Origin: Athripsodes cinereus
Lineage: Eukaryota; Arthropoda; Insecta; Trichoptera; Leptoceridae
Assembly (NCBI GenBank): GCA_947579605.1
Contig: OX388319.1
Coordinates: 23,635,447-23,699,446, forward strand
Length of the DNA: 64,000 nt
Direction: 5' to 3'
Part shown: piece after piece, positions 32,460 through 42,036 of the stretch
Layout of the letters: every line of letters begins with the position of its first letter
Position numbering within the stretch: position 1 is the stretch's first letter
Notes under the pieces: model-generated
Told to the model about the DNA's origin: nothing
Databases searched by the model: none
The model's input: the letters and a program-made list of their open reading frames with translations, nothing else
Made by a program: the position numbers and the translations under genes

Positions 32460-32492
32460 ATACTCAATCACAACCTCGTTTGTTTCCTCCAC
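32460..32492 (-). CDS. Mini-exon gene, possible short exon
   Basis: Minus strand: acceptor TACTTTTAG, then codons TVEETNEVVIE, with a possible donor GTATAT. Exact ends are uncertain. Just beyond it (32260-32455) lies a stretch of different composition (CTCGGCTAGAGGGAC, GCCGGCCGG) that may be a separate insertion. Confidence 0.3.
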
Positions 32493-32587
32493 AGTCTAAA
32501 AGTACAAAAATGATTTATTGAACCAAATGATAACTAATAAAGTTGTTCATTCACAAACAAAATCAATTTTAGTTCAATATTACATAC

Positions 32588-32651
32588 CAAATTCATGGTT
32601 GAAGGTTCACTTTCATTTCATCACATGGTTTTTAACATTACATTCTGTAAT
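32588..32651 (-). CDS. Mini-exon gene, duplicated exon copy (damaged)
   Basis: Minus strand: acceptor TTGCTTCACAG, 64 nt, donor GTATGT. It is recognisably a copy of the exon at 32738-32803 (shared GTTAAAAACCATGTG-type and AACCATGAATTTG-type words, and similar flanking introns), but its length is not a multiple of three relative to its sister and all frames contain a stop. This copy looks dead or is skipped. Confidence 0.4.
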
Positions 32652-32737
32652 CTGTGAAGCAAAAAATATTCATTTAATTAAATAATAACCTTATTAGTCC
32701 ATCCACAAGCACTCAAGGTTAGTTCAATGTTACTCAC

Positions 32738-32803
32738 CAAATGGTTACTTGATGGTAGACTTTCATTCTGTAATTCCACGTTATTTTCCACATTGCGTTT
32801 CAT
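32738..32803 (-). CDS. Mini-exon gene, exon 2 (22 codons)
   Basis: Minus strand: acceptor TTTTTACTTTACAG, exactly 66 nt open in phase 0 (MKRNVENNVELQNESL, then PSSNHL), donor GTGAGT. It joins in frame to the first exon (32895-32930). Introns are 90-160 nt, usual for insects. The product is unknown. Confidence 0.5.
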
Positions 32804-32894
32804 CTGTAAAGTAAAAACATAATTATATCAAAACCATTGATGCTTAAAATCATATAAAAATAAAAGTAAATAAGAAGAAATTACAAAGGTTTAC

Positions 32895-32930
32895 CTTGCA
32901 TTCCCATGACAGATGATTTTTTCGTGCCAT
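32895..32930 (-). CDS. Mini-exon gene, first exon (12 codons)
   Basis: Minus strand: ATG at 32930, codons MARKNHLSWECK, then donor GTAAAC. It lies about 630 bp inside the right end of the candidate transposon, pointing inward, as expected if the element's own end supplies the promoter. A basic start followed by small exons could be the surviving 5' end of a transposon protein; no domain can be named. Confidence 0.45.
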
Positions 32931-33562
32931 AATGCAATATTATGAGGGATCTTGATTTAAATGTGAGTAAATGTTTTTACAATAATCCTCAATCCACTAA
33001 AAAAAAACATCGAAATACGAAAACGGCTTGACAGAAATCAACAAAACACAACGGGAAACCAATGAATGACATCGAATACTAGTGTTGCCATTAGAGTAAT
33101 TAATAATGACCAAAGTACTGTTTTTTTTTTATCAAAATATTTCCACTTATATTGATATAACACATTTTACAACCATTCTAATGTATTCATTATATTAAAT
33201 TACAATAAATAAGTATTTAGTTATTTGTATAATAACGAAAATACTACAAATAAATAAAACAATATTGTACTATTGAAATACGTTTCGTCAATCATAATGT
33301 ATTTTTATGCGTGTGGCAATTTCACAAGCCATATGTACTAACCTGACTATGATTTTAAACCAACTAGCGCCATACACGGATGTTTGGGTAACTAAAAGAT
33401 TGGTAAGCGCCGAACGAAATATAGTTAATGGTAAAAGCGAAATGAATTGATGTTACGTAATGTTGAATTTGATCTTTATGTCATATTATATCAATGGTAA
33501 GGCGAGCAAAACAATTTATTGTGAAATATCAATTGAATTTGGAGATGTACCTTTTCTCAGTG

Positions 33563-33814
33563 CAGTGTATAAGCTCTTGAAAGCCAGCTTGCGGTTAATA
33601 AAGTAACCGTGGAAGTAGGTATCTACTAAATATGACAAATGTTTTATTCTTATCACTTTAATATGAATAATATAGTTAATGTTGCGATAAGCTAGATCGA
33701 AAAACAGAAAATCCGGTAGAGAAAAGGTTTCTCACTCCATTATGAGTTTTCCAATGTCCTACTTCAAAAGTAGGTATATTTACAAGGAAGACTCAGTTGA
33801 GATGCTATGCTATG
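33563..33814. other. Short spacer
   Basis: A family M scrap lies at 33705-33790 (CCGGTAGAGAAAAGG, GAGTTTTCCAATGTCC). Confidence 0.45.
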
Positions 33815-34055
33815 CTATACCATCACGGCATATCCCACAACTGGGGTAGCCAGCAGATCAGCTGCATGTAAGAAACATGCGAACTGTCCTCTTCGTGCCA
33901 ATATAAAATCAAGACATTCAGGATGGGTGGCAAGCCTCATCGCTGAATTTAAGATGTAAAATGTCTTATTTTTTTCGAACACCTGCCTTTTACAGGACAC
34001 TCGAAAACTTACGCAGAAGAGTGGGAGACCAATTCTTTACCGGGTGCTCCACGGC
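33815..34055 (-). repeat. Family M copy, near full length
   Basis: Plus view: ATACCATCACGGCATATCCC, GGGGTAGCCAGCAGATC, ACATTCAGGATGGGTGGC, CTTTTACAGGACACTCG, GGGTGCTCCACGG. Very similar to 15335-15585 in the same orientation. Confidence 0.75.
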
Positions 34056-34094
34056 TCAGTTGAGATACTTCTATTTATTCGCTCTTCTAAGCAA

Positions 34095-34240
34095 ATTACA
34101 TCATTAACTCGACAATGACGTATGCCACCCATCCTGAATGTCTTAATATTTTGTTGACGTGGAGAGGACAGCATAAATGTTTATTACATGCAGCTGATCT
34201 ATTGGGTAACCCACTCATGGCACATGCCATGATAATATAA
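34095..34240 (+). repeat. Family M copy, 3' half
   Basis: CGTATGCCACCCATCCTGAA, TTGACGTGGAGAGGACAGC, ATGCAGCTGATC and GGCACATGCCATGATAATAT. It lies 40 bases from the opposite-strand copy. Confidence 0.6.
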
Positions 34241-35102
34241 AAACATCGAATTAGTAATTGGTAGATAATTGAATTTCAATTGAGAGCTGACGAAGAAGAT
34301 CAAAAATATAATCTGACGTAAAAAGCTGAGTCTGAGAAATTTAGCAACAGCAACTGGTAGAAATTTGAGATCCTGTATTTTGCAGAATAAGTCGAGTATT
34401 CTATCAAAGAGACTAACTTTAGAAGCTAAAGAGTCGCAGATTCTGACCCACAATCAAACTAGTTTTGTAGAAACAACGAAATTATATATTTTCGATACAG
34501 AGATTTCAACGTCAAAACTACATCAAGTCTAGAAACGAAACCCATCCGTAGAAAGGTACAAAAGTAATAGGTATGTACAACAAACAATAGTCGTAGCACG
34601 TAGCAACTAACCATCGTACTAAGTAGAATAAACAGGTAGGTATCTACGAATAGAGATAGGTAGGGATCTATTACTATTATTATTATGTTACCCTTTCCTA
34701 GAAGGAGTGAGATAGTTATATTGAGAGAAAGAGAAAGGGAAAGGACCGAAGTGTAATAGATAGTCATTCCTGCATAAATATTTTAATTCGTTCATATGTA
34801 TATATGTATGTTTTTCACATATTAAGCTAGTTTCTTTAACTGCTTCTGTAGAGTTCCTGACAGAGAATAAGTTTCTTATTCTTCTCTCATAATTCTCGAG
34901 TGTCCTGTTAATAGCAATTTCGCCATAGAGTTGTAAACAATTCAGATTGATAATGACCTAGTAAGTCGAAAAACGTCTCTCTCGTTATTAATAACTTATA
35001 GTAGAAAGAAACACTTGTTTCAAATTACTGAACTAAAGTATCCACTCTTTTCTGTGAGGTTTTATCTTATATTTTATTAACATCGAAGATATATAATATA
35101 TA
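34241..35102. other. No gene seen; spacer with family Q words
   Basis: 34890-35015 has M and Q words (CTCGAGTGTCCTG, AACGTCTCTCTCG, TAGTAGAAAGAAACACTTG). The 84- and 102-codon minus frames at 34199-34767 have no motif. Confidence 0.4.
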
Positions 35103-35215
35103 ATGAGTTACATTCCATTGGATTGGTCTGCAACAAGTTTGGTTTTTCTCCTTCATTCCTCCCTATTCTCAGTCAGTCTTTTCAGCTCTACGTATGAGCC
35201 ACAGTTCTCTTAGAA
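35103..35215 (-). pseudogene. Family P relic, short
   Basis: GAGTTACATTCCATTGGATT, GGTCTGCAACAAGTTTGG and GAGCCACAGTTC. It covers only the very end of the coding tail. Confidence 0.55.
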
Positions 35216-36470
35216 ACATCGAAGATATTACAATTTTAATCAAATCGTCAAATTTGACCGCTCATTTTTGTTTTTTAAATATTTTTTAGTCTATTTTTTT
35301 AAAAATTGCTTTTGTGTTAAGGCTTGAAATTGCTAATAATTGTTTTTTTTATATATAATTGTTCTCTGAGTAACATTTTTGTGGTACACAACTTTTTTTT
35401 AGTGAAAATATGTTAGTGAAAATAAGTTTACATAAAAAAGCTAGACTGAATATTTTCGTTTTAATATCACCAATTTAATTAACTTGACTTGTTGGCACAA
35501 TTAAAATGATTACAAATAATAATAAAATTATGAAACCAAAGAAAATCACGTCCCTATGAGCACAAAAAATTGTATTCATTTGGATACCTGTATCGATTCG
35601 CTAGAATTTTAGTTTTAGCACTACCGAGTTAAGAACTAGTTTGACATAGGTAACACTACAAAAGCCTTACCACACACATATGACTGTATGTATGTTGTAA
35701 CGTGTAGTGTATGTATACAACTACTGTTACATACATATTATGTAGGTACATAGAAATGTTAGTTCTACACGATATGCGGGAAAGTCGATAGCAGTGGTGT
35801 GTCTCCAAAACGTGATATAAAGAAACCCGTGTCCATTTTATACCCTATTAGATAATGTGGAACAATTTTTTTTTTTGATGAGTTCATACTTTTTTGCTTA
35901 AGCTTGTAAGCGTCCTGTAAAGATCTTAGCAAAATGTCCCAAAAAAGATATTGAATTTCTTAATAGATACTCCGAGTTCTGCAACGGAACTCTGAAATAA
36001 AAAAAATCACTATAAAATTTAAAAAAAACAAGCACTGTTTATATTTTCACTATTTATTTTTTTGAGACTCAATTTCAGATACTAACGGACATTTTCAAGA
36101 GTACTCGAGTTTTTAAATTTAATAACATAAAATAATTTTTCAATGAATTTCCACAATGTGAACACAAATGCCCTTCAACAAATTGCTCTCAAAAAGATGG
36201 ACAGATCACCGGTATGAGATGGGAAAAAGTGTCCAAGGGAGAGATATACGGAAAAATGTTAAAGAGGCTTTCATATACCGGTGAAAAGATGGCTGAAAAA
36301 AGAAATATATTGTATATTAAAATGCCTGCTGCATGTGCACTATCTATGTAAAATTGAGATGGAACTGTTTGTCTAGAATAAGTTAAAATCGTTATAAGTC
36401 CGCCAGTTTTACTATATAGCCAAAAGATTATAAATATAATTATTATACTCATCAACGTCTCGTCGCTTTC
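35216..36470. other. No gene seen; AT-rich spacer
   Basis: At 36085-36110, GGACATTTTCAAGAGTACTC matches a Penelope-like terminal word seen at 53305 (GGGCATTCTCAAGAGTACTC). A further 88-codon minus frame (36189-36455) has no motif. Confidence 0.4.
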
Positions 36471-36625
36471 TTTTCAGGATAGGAAGAGAGGATTGAGTGT
36501 CACTAACTCCTATCTTTATATACACTCTACGCTTCAGTCACTTTCATACAATTTCTCATGCACACTCTCCTCTTGAATGTGCTCAGCACATGTCCGTCGA
36601 GCAGGATCTGGTTTATATTATGGTC
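36471..36625 (-). pseudogene. RTE-like relic
   Basis: CACTTTCATACAATTTCTCA, TGCACACTCTCCTC, TGTGCTCAGCACATGTCCG parallel 28985-29050 on the same strand. Only about 150 bases are left. Confidence 0.55.
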
Positions 36626-37368
36626 TTGCTATTTAATCCTCGCACTATAATATTAAACTCTAACTTTAAAAAAAATTCTTTCCCTTTTTCCTCAAAACTC
36701 TTTACGTGAAAGCAAAAAACAAAACAATAATAATCTCCAAAATAATCAAAGCTTGTATGTTTCTACTTTATTTAATATAAAATGGTCATTTTGATAACTT
36801 TAGTTCCACCACTGATCAATAGTATGGACAAGAAGGCTGTAAGTATAATATATATTGTGGGACCTGTTGCTTCTACATCAATACATATATACCTACTCAC
36901 TGTGCGAGTAGGTATATATATATAAACGAAAAAGCTCCCACACACACACATTCAAAGATAAGTATATAATATTAGGTTGTATGTAAATAATAGGTGCCTA
37001 TAAAGTTTTATCAGGTCCAATATTTCAATATACCTTTATGGTGACGTTTTTCTGTAACTAATATTTAAAAATTCAATTCATTTAATTTTTCACAATCATT
37101 TTATAGGTACCAAAATTTAAGAGCACAATGACCCTCAATGATATTTGAATGGATATATTGTTAAGTATTTTATAAAGTTTGATTGGTCACCTTAATTTGA
37201 TAATATTACCTTAATGTAAGGGCAAATAGGTGTAAATGAGAATCACTCTATCTGTCCCTTAAATTTTGGTGTGAAAAAGTTGTGAAATATTGAAGTTTAC
37301 TTTACGCAAAAGCAAGTTTAACCAAATTAAGGGCTATCTACGCTTAAGGGCAACTACTACTACTATAC
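36626..37368. other. No gene seen; AT-rich spacer
   Basis: TAGGTA/TACCTA words at 36890-36915 form an inverted pair. Nothing else recognised. Confidence 0.45.
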
Positions 37369-37447
37369 TATTAAAAAACTGTCCTCTGCGTGCTAACAAA
37401 AATTAAGTCATTCTGGATGGGTGGCAAAACTCATCGCTGAATTTAAT
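37369..37447 (-). repeat. Family M fragment
   Basis: CTGTCCTCTGCGTGC, AGTCATTCTGGATGGGTGGC and CTCATCGCTGAATTTAA. Confidence 0.55.
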
Positions 37448-37449
37448 AT

Positions 37450-37688
37450 ACATACATACATAGACAATTCACACAGATCGAGCTAGTCCCAAATTATGAT
37501 GAATCTTGTATTATGGGTACTAACGCGACGATACACACATATACAATGCACTACACACATATACATGTAACACCCAGACCCAGGACAATTTGAAAAAGGT
37601 CATTCTTCACACTGTTCTGGCCGGGAATCGAACCCGGGACCTCGTGACTCAAAGGCAAGAGCGTTACCTCCGCGCCACACCGGCCGAC
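37450..37688 (-). mobile_element. SINE-A copy, near full length
   Basis: Plus view: CACACAGATCGAGCTAG, TTGTATTATGGGTACTAACG, GTAACACCCAGACCCAGG, GGGAATCGAACCCGGGACC, GTTACCTCCGCGCCACACC. The B-box complement is perfect. It is the best-kept SINE-A head in the window and sets its length at about 235 bp. Confidence 0.85.
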
Positions 37689-38199
37689 TGGCCATATGTT
37701 AAATGACTTTATATAAAAATATATAAAATAAATACCTACTAAATGAGAGAAAAAAATTATAAATGCAATAAATAAGAAATTAAAAAGCATACATAAATGT
37801 CAATATTATGAAAAGGAAACTAAAGAAGAAAGGAGAGGCTCTGCTCGGTGTGATTATAAAAAAAAAGAAAAAGAAAAAACTCAATTGATGAAAGAAATTG
37901 AAACAAGTAGGTACTACTACTCACAAATCGATTTAAGGTAATTGCCATTATTTCAATAGTAAAGTAATATTTTATACATCAGTTTGGACAAAAATTGACC
38001 CTCCAGTGTAGTGCTTCCCGCCTACCAATAGATATCAAAGTTGGCGTGTATTTAGAGCATTATGTGTACTTTTACGTATATAAAACCCTTTAGTTTGGAT
38101 ATTATATAATATATGTACCTACCTTATCTAAGTTATATCATAATATGGTAGATATTTCAGATTTATGTATGTGAAAAGTTTTATCCAATATGTTTTCAG
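37689..38199. other. No gene seen; AT-rich spacer
   Basis: Short Lys-rich frames only. Confidence 0.45.
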
Positions 38200-38835
38200 T
38201 TATCTTCAGGCGTTTCAGGACGCGTGGCCTTAAAATAACTTTATACGTGCTGTTTACCGTGCTTTTAGAAAATGACTTGATGAATTCAATAACTTGCCAT
38301 TAGACGTGAGAAAGACTCCAAGAGGCGACGAACTTATAAAAATAATAAAGAAGCGCTACAAGCCGGATAAGACGGGATAACACTTTCAGCGACAATTTTG
38401 AGATTCGGGCTCATGATGTCATCATTGAGCACTGAATAGCGTAAAAGTGATGTATTTCTGTGTATGTGTGTTTGTGTTAATGTTGATGAGAGGAAAATTG
38501 ATCCAACTGATTTGTATATTGTTTTGACGTTGTGAATAGGTAATAATTGTATTGGTTTAATTTTGTATTGTGCTGGTAGATTTTGTTGAACGTTTGATGA
38601 ACGTACATGAGAACTGAAAGTTTGCTATTTGTAACAAATTCTTATATGTGTATTAATATTTCTAGCTGATTCTTATATGTGTGTTAATGTTATAATTGAA
38701 ATCCGACCCTCCGCACAAGCATTTAGTTGCTTATGGAGGGAGCATTTTTACTGTGTGTTATATTGTTTTATTAATGTAATATCAATGTATACTGTGTTTT
38801 TATGAATAAAATAAATATAAAAAAAAAAAAAATAA
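38200..38835 (+). pseudogene. 5'-truncated LINE with stem-loop 3' UTR
   Basis: Codons for FNNLPLDVRKTPRGDELIK then IIKKRYKPDKTG and a stop near 38381 match a LINE ORF2 C-terminus (NxLPxxxR.TPxxdxFIK..K). About 330 bases later come CCCTCC ... GGAGGG (38707-38740) with AAGCA/TTGCTT inside, then an AAATATAAAAAAAAA tail. The copy lost everything upstream of the C-terminus. Confidence 0.75.
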
Positions 38836-38899
38836 TAATTTATAAATGAAATAAGATGAATTATTGTAATTTTGTTTAAATTTTTTGTTTACAGTTTGT

Positions 38900-39000
38900 T
38901 AATACTACGAACAAAAAAATTATGTTTTTTTTTTAATTATGTAACGTATGATTTTATGTAAAAGGCATTAGCCGTTTATATGATTAAATAAATAAATGTT
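38900..39000 (+). repeat. Another LINE 3' end (pair with 52632)
   Basis: TAAAAGGCATTAGCCGTTTA followed by ATTAAATAAATAAATG. The complement of 52632-52680 reads AAAGGCAAATGCCGTTTATT then AAATAAATAAATAAATA. The hairpin GGCnnnnGCC lies just before the tail in both. Confidence 0.6.
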
Positions 39001-39094
39001 TTGAGTAATTCTACTCCTTTTCTGTTATTTTTTCATTTTCTGCTACTTCTTCTTTCTATTCCAACCCTTACTCGAAGAGTCTGCTGAATGAAGA
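39001..39094. other. Short spacer
   Basis: Nothing recognised. Confidence 0.4.
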
Positions 39095-39320
39095 ATCGGC
39101 CTTCCACTCTTTTCTGCTAGTTTTCGAGTTAAGAGACAGGTATTTGTAAAATAGGTATCATTTAATAAGACATTAAACATCTTCAGTTCAGCAATGAGGC
39201 ATGCCACCCATCCTGAATGTCTTTATGTTAATTGGTACGGATTAGAAAACTTGCATGCTTATTACGTACAATTGGTCCACTGGCTACCTCGTTGTGTCGT
39301 GATGAATAAATTTTTCCTGA
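39095..39320 (+). repeat. Family M copy
   Basis: CGGCCTTCCACTCTTTTCTG, GAGGCATGCCACCCATCC, TTGGTACGGATTAG, TTGGTCCACTGGCTACC. The 5' end is diverged. Confidence 0.6.
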
Positions 39321-40067
39321 CTACTGCAAAAGGAAGTCCCCAAACTTTCTGCTCTGAGTGGTTGGTGGATCTTCTTCAACAACTACCCCTCTTGTTATAG
39401 ATGCCGTGGTAGTATAGTTACAATCTAGCGCAAAATATTTTAAAACTATCTCACTTTTATGATCGTCTACAAAGTGAATATTATTCCAATAAACTATATA
39501 AAACATATAGGGGGATTACCTTTATTCAATGAAACATATTCGGTGTATATTATTTCAATAATTTTATCGGACGGTATATAATATTAGGTATGTATATCAG
39601 AAAAGGACAAATAAGGTTATTGGGTACGTCTTAAATATGGGTGGGACGTAACATAGAATATATAGTAGGTTGGACAATAATATGATACCGAACTATTTAT
39701 ATAGGTACAATAATTCCTCTTATATGGGTAATATTTCTATCCAATAAAACAAAACATAGCATAACATGCATAGACAATCAACACAGATCGAGTTAGTCCC
39801 AAATTCAGATATGAATACTTATTTTTGCAAGTCAATATCCAATTGGATTTCATTCAAAAGATAGTTCAGAATGGAATACCTACCTTTATAATTTATAATG
39901 GCGGATAGAGTTTCGTTTCCTGCGGATGTTTCTGATTTCTGATTTGATCCAGAGGATCTTCGATCACTGGATGGTTGTTCCTGCTGCCAAAGACTTATTG
40001 GAAGCGTTAAGTTAGACGTAGTTTGATATACATATGTAATTTTCTTCTGAATCTATAATATACTACT
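39321..40067. other. No gene seen; AT-rich spacer with SINE-A scrap
   Basis: 39768-39815 is a minus-strand SINE-A 3' end (ACAATCAACACAGATCGAG). The remainder has no recognisable element. Confidence 0.45.
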
Positions 40068-40127
40068 CCCTCACGCCCTATCCCATGTGGGGTAGGCAGA
40101 GAGAGCGTAACGCCATATAGATCTATC
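40068..40127 (-). pseudogene. RTE 3' relic, left half (split by LINE-1)
   Basis: CCTCACGCCCTATCCC, GGGTAGGCAGAGAGAG and CGCCATATAGATCTATC match 25627-25695 on the same strand. The match stops at 40127 and resumes at 45107, so LINE-1 sits inside it. Confidence 0.75.
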
Positions 40128-40248
40128 AATAATTAAAAAAGACGAAAAGACCCTATAGATTTTTATATTTATAGTAATTAATTAATTATTATAAATATTT
40201 TATTGGGGTGATAATAAAATTTATAAAACTTTTATTTTATAAAAATGT
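40128..40248 (+). rRNA. Mitochondrial 16S (large-subunit) rRNA-like fragment
   Basis: AAAAAAGACGAAAAGACCCT followed by ATAGAT, an AT-rich hairpin-like stretch, then TTTATTGGGGTGATAATAAA and AAACTTTTATTTTATAAAAA. This is the order seen in insect mitochondrial 16S rRNA around the conserved GACGARAAGACCCTATA block, which starts domain V of large-subunit rRNA, in sense orientation. It is about 120 nt, a small part of the ~1.3-kb gene, so it is a non-functional nuclear copy. It lies between the insertion junction and the LINE-1 5' UTR. The right limit is approximate. Confidence 0.85.
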
Positions 40249-40770
40249 TCATGTCAAATATGAGTGTCAAACAAGTGACAAGTGACTTTTATCACCTCAA
40301 ACTGTAAATAAGTTATAAGTGTTCTTAATCAATAAATTTGTATTAAGTGTGTACTAATTTGAACATAAAGAAGAAATTTTCACGTGTGAGTGTTTTTGGC
40401 ATTATTAGTGACTCAGGTGGTGAGTTCTAATAATTTTCTTTAAAAAAAACAAAATTATTGCCACAAGTTTTGAGGGTACAACTTCAAATGTATTGGCCAT
40501 AGACAAATGACAACACAATAGAACATCACCATAGACGATCAATAACATAGACTATCAACACCATAAACAACCAACACCATAGATAAATCTATGGAAGAAG
40601 ATTGAATAGTATTGCCAAAAGAAAAAAAAAATTTCGCCATTTCTCACAGAATTTCGTCATAAAGATTTTTACATGCATGAAACTCTAAAGAAACAAAAAT
40701 ATTGTTCTGAAATAATTATATTATTAACTAGAATTTGGGATTTTTGAATGATTTTAACTTATACTACAAA
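40249..40770 (+). promoter_or_regulatory. LINE-1 5' UTR
   Basis: About 520 bases between the rRNA-like piece and the first ATG of ORF1. It contains near-repeats ATAGACGATCAATAACATAG / ATAGACTATCAACACCATA / ATAAACAACCAACACCATAG at about 40530-40583. An internal promoter is expected for such elements but no consensus was recognised. Confidence 0.55.
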
Positions 40771-42036
40771 ATGTCCAGAATAATAACTCGAAGCCAAAAA
40801 GACAAAAATATACTAAACTTAACAATCATAGACGACTCTGTAAGTGAAAGCACTCTGGATAGGGAACCAGACATCGCAAATGTACTTAAATCTAAGGTAG
40901 AAGAGATCGAGAAGACAAGGGAAGACGTAAGACAGGAATTATATAAATGTCAAAGCGAACTTAAGACAAAAAATAGAGAAGTTACAACGTTAAAAAGAAA
41001 AATTCAAATACTTCAAAAACAGAATGAAAACCTAAAGACTTTCAAAGAGGTAAATGTGGAACTAAAGAAGCAATTAACTACGAAAGAAACTAAAATTGAC
41101 GAGCTTCTAAGAGAATTCAACGAATGTAAAGAAAAAAGAGAGATAAGACTGAAGGAGTATGCGGAAAATAACAAAATGATTGCACAAAAGTTGTCTGAAC
41201 TTCAAAAGTCAAATGTTGCGCTGAGACTGGCATATGACGACGTCCATTTACGGTTGGAAAACTATAAAAAGTATATTAACGACAAGGAAAACAAAGAGCT
41301 ACCAAGGACGACTAATGACTTAGATGAAAAATTGAGAAACTACACACAGTCGACTAGTAAAGGTAATCAAATAAAACGAAACTGTCCAGTGAACAAATTG
41401 GATGAAGGAATGCCCAGAAGATACAAATCATTATACGTTGTAGGAGATGAATATGCAAAGGGAATGGGAGTGAAATTGACAAGCAGGACAGATCACAGGA
41501 TCGACGTCCTAAGCAAGCCAGGCGATAGCATACTTAATTATAAATATGATATTATGAAGAAAATACGAGAGTGCGGAAGCAGCGATACTGTGGTTGTGCT
41601 TGCCGGAAATTGTGAAAACCTAAAAAGAAGAGCCAACTATCTAAAGACTATGGAAGAACTAATCACGGAATCAAAGAAAAAAAATACAAGGCTCCTCATA
41701 TCGACAATACATTACGCAAAGAATGAAAGAACTAACGAAAATATATATACACTGAATTGTGATCTCTATAGTATTGTGAATGAACTTGAAAATGTAGAAA
41801 TAATGGAAATAAATGAACGAATATCAATATCTGAACAAATAATTTTCAAACTAAAGTGTAAAAAAATAAAAAACAACATAAATGTACAAATCAGTTTAAA
41901 TCACGAGAAAACAGAACTGTCAAACGTGACCATGGATAGACCAGGAAAATATTGCGAAACGCAGAGCTCTTCTTCTTCTTTTTTATCCATCAGACTCCCA
42001 GGGTATACAACGAGAGAAGGTCAAGACTCGCCATAG
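40771..42036 (+). CDS. LINE-1 ORF1: coiled coil + SGNH-esterase-like domain
   Basis: About 421 residues from the first ATG (40771); the open frame extends 12 codons upstream without ATG. Roughly residues 40-170 are a Glu/Lys-rich coiled coil (heptads from VEEIEKTREDVRQELYK onward), suited to oligomerisation. Residues ~225-370 resemble the SGNH/GDSL-type domain of CR1-group ORF1 proteins: YVVGDEYAKGM (block I), KPGDSI, then VVVLAGNCENL (block III-like). The nucleophile position of GDS is Glu here (GDE) and the block III Gly-x-Asn-Asp is altered, so catalysis is doubtful. These proteins act as RNA-binding or RNP chaperones. There is no CCHC knuckle. The end overlaps ORF2 by 85 nt in the -1 frame, with a TTTTTTA heptamer in the overlap. 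Confidence 0.85.
   Translation: MSRIITRSQKDKNILNLTIIDDSVSESTLDREPDIANVLKSKVEEIEKTREDVRQELYKCQSELKTKNREVTTLKRKIQILQKQNENLKTFKEVNVELKKQLTTKETKIDELLREFNECKEKREIRLKEYAENNKMIAQKLSELQKSNVALRLAYDDVHLRLENYKKYINDKENKELPRTTNDLDEKLRNYTQSTSKGNQIKRNCPVNKLDEGMPRRYKSLYVVGDEYAKGMGVKLTSRTDHRIDVLSKPGDSILNYKYDIMKKIRECGSSDTVVVLAGNCENLKRRANYLKTMEELITESKKKNTRLLISTIHYAKNERTNENIYTLNCDLYSIVNELENVEIMEINERISISEQIIFKLKCKKIKNNINVQISLNHEKTELSNVTMDRPGKYCETQSSSSSFLSIRLPGYTTREGQDSP

Larger units (their letters stand above)
30146..33562. mobile_element. Candidate DNA transposon with CACTGAGAAAA ends
   Basis: The left end CACTGAGAAAA (30146) and right end TTTTCTCAGTG (33552-33562) are inverted, and CA follows or precedes each end outside, compatible with the 2-3-bp duplication of CACTA/EnSpm-type elements. 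Subterminal words ATTGGTA(A/C) recur near the left (30185, 30272, 30332) and right (33400, 33430, 33497) ends, as do GCCGAACGAA words (30315, 33408). Inside are a foldback insertion (31267-31742) and a minus-strand mini-exon gene starting at 32930. No catalytic transposase domain was found, so it is non-autonomous or a deletion derivative. The superfamily call is an inference from the ends. Confidence 0.6.

Noticed and set aside
37600..37688. Possible tRNA gene on the minus strand (perfect B box)
   Set aside because: Acceptor arms do not pair and the sequence continues into the SINE-A body found at four other places.
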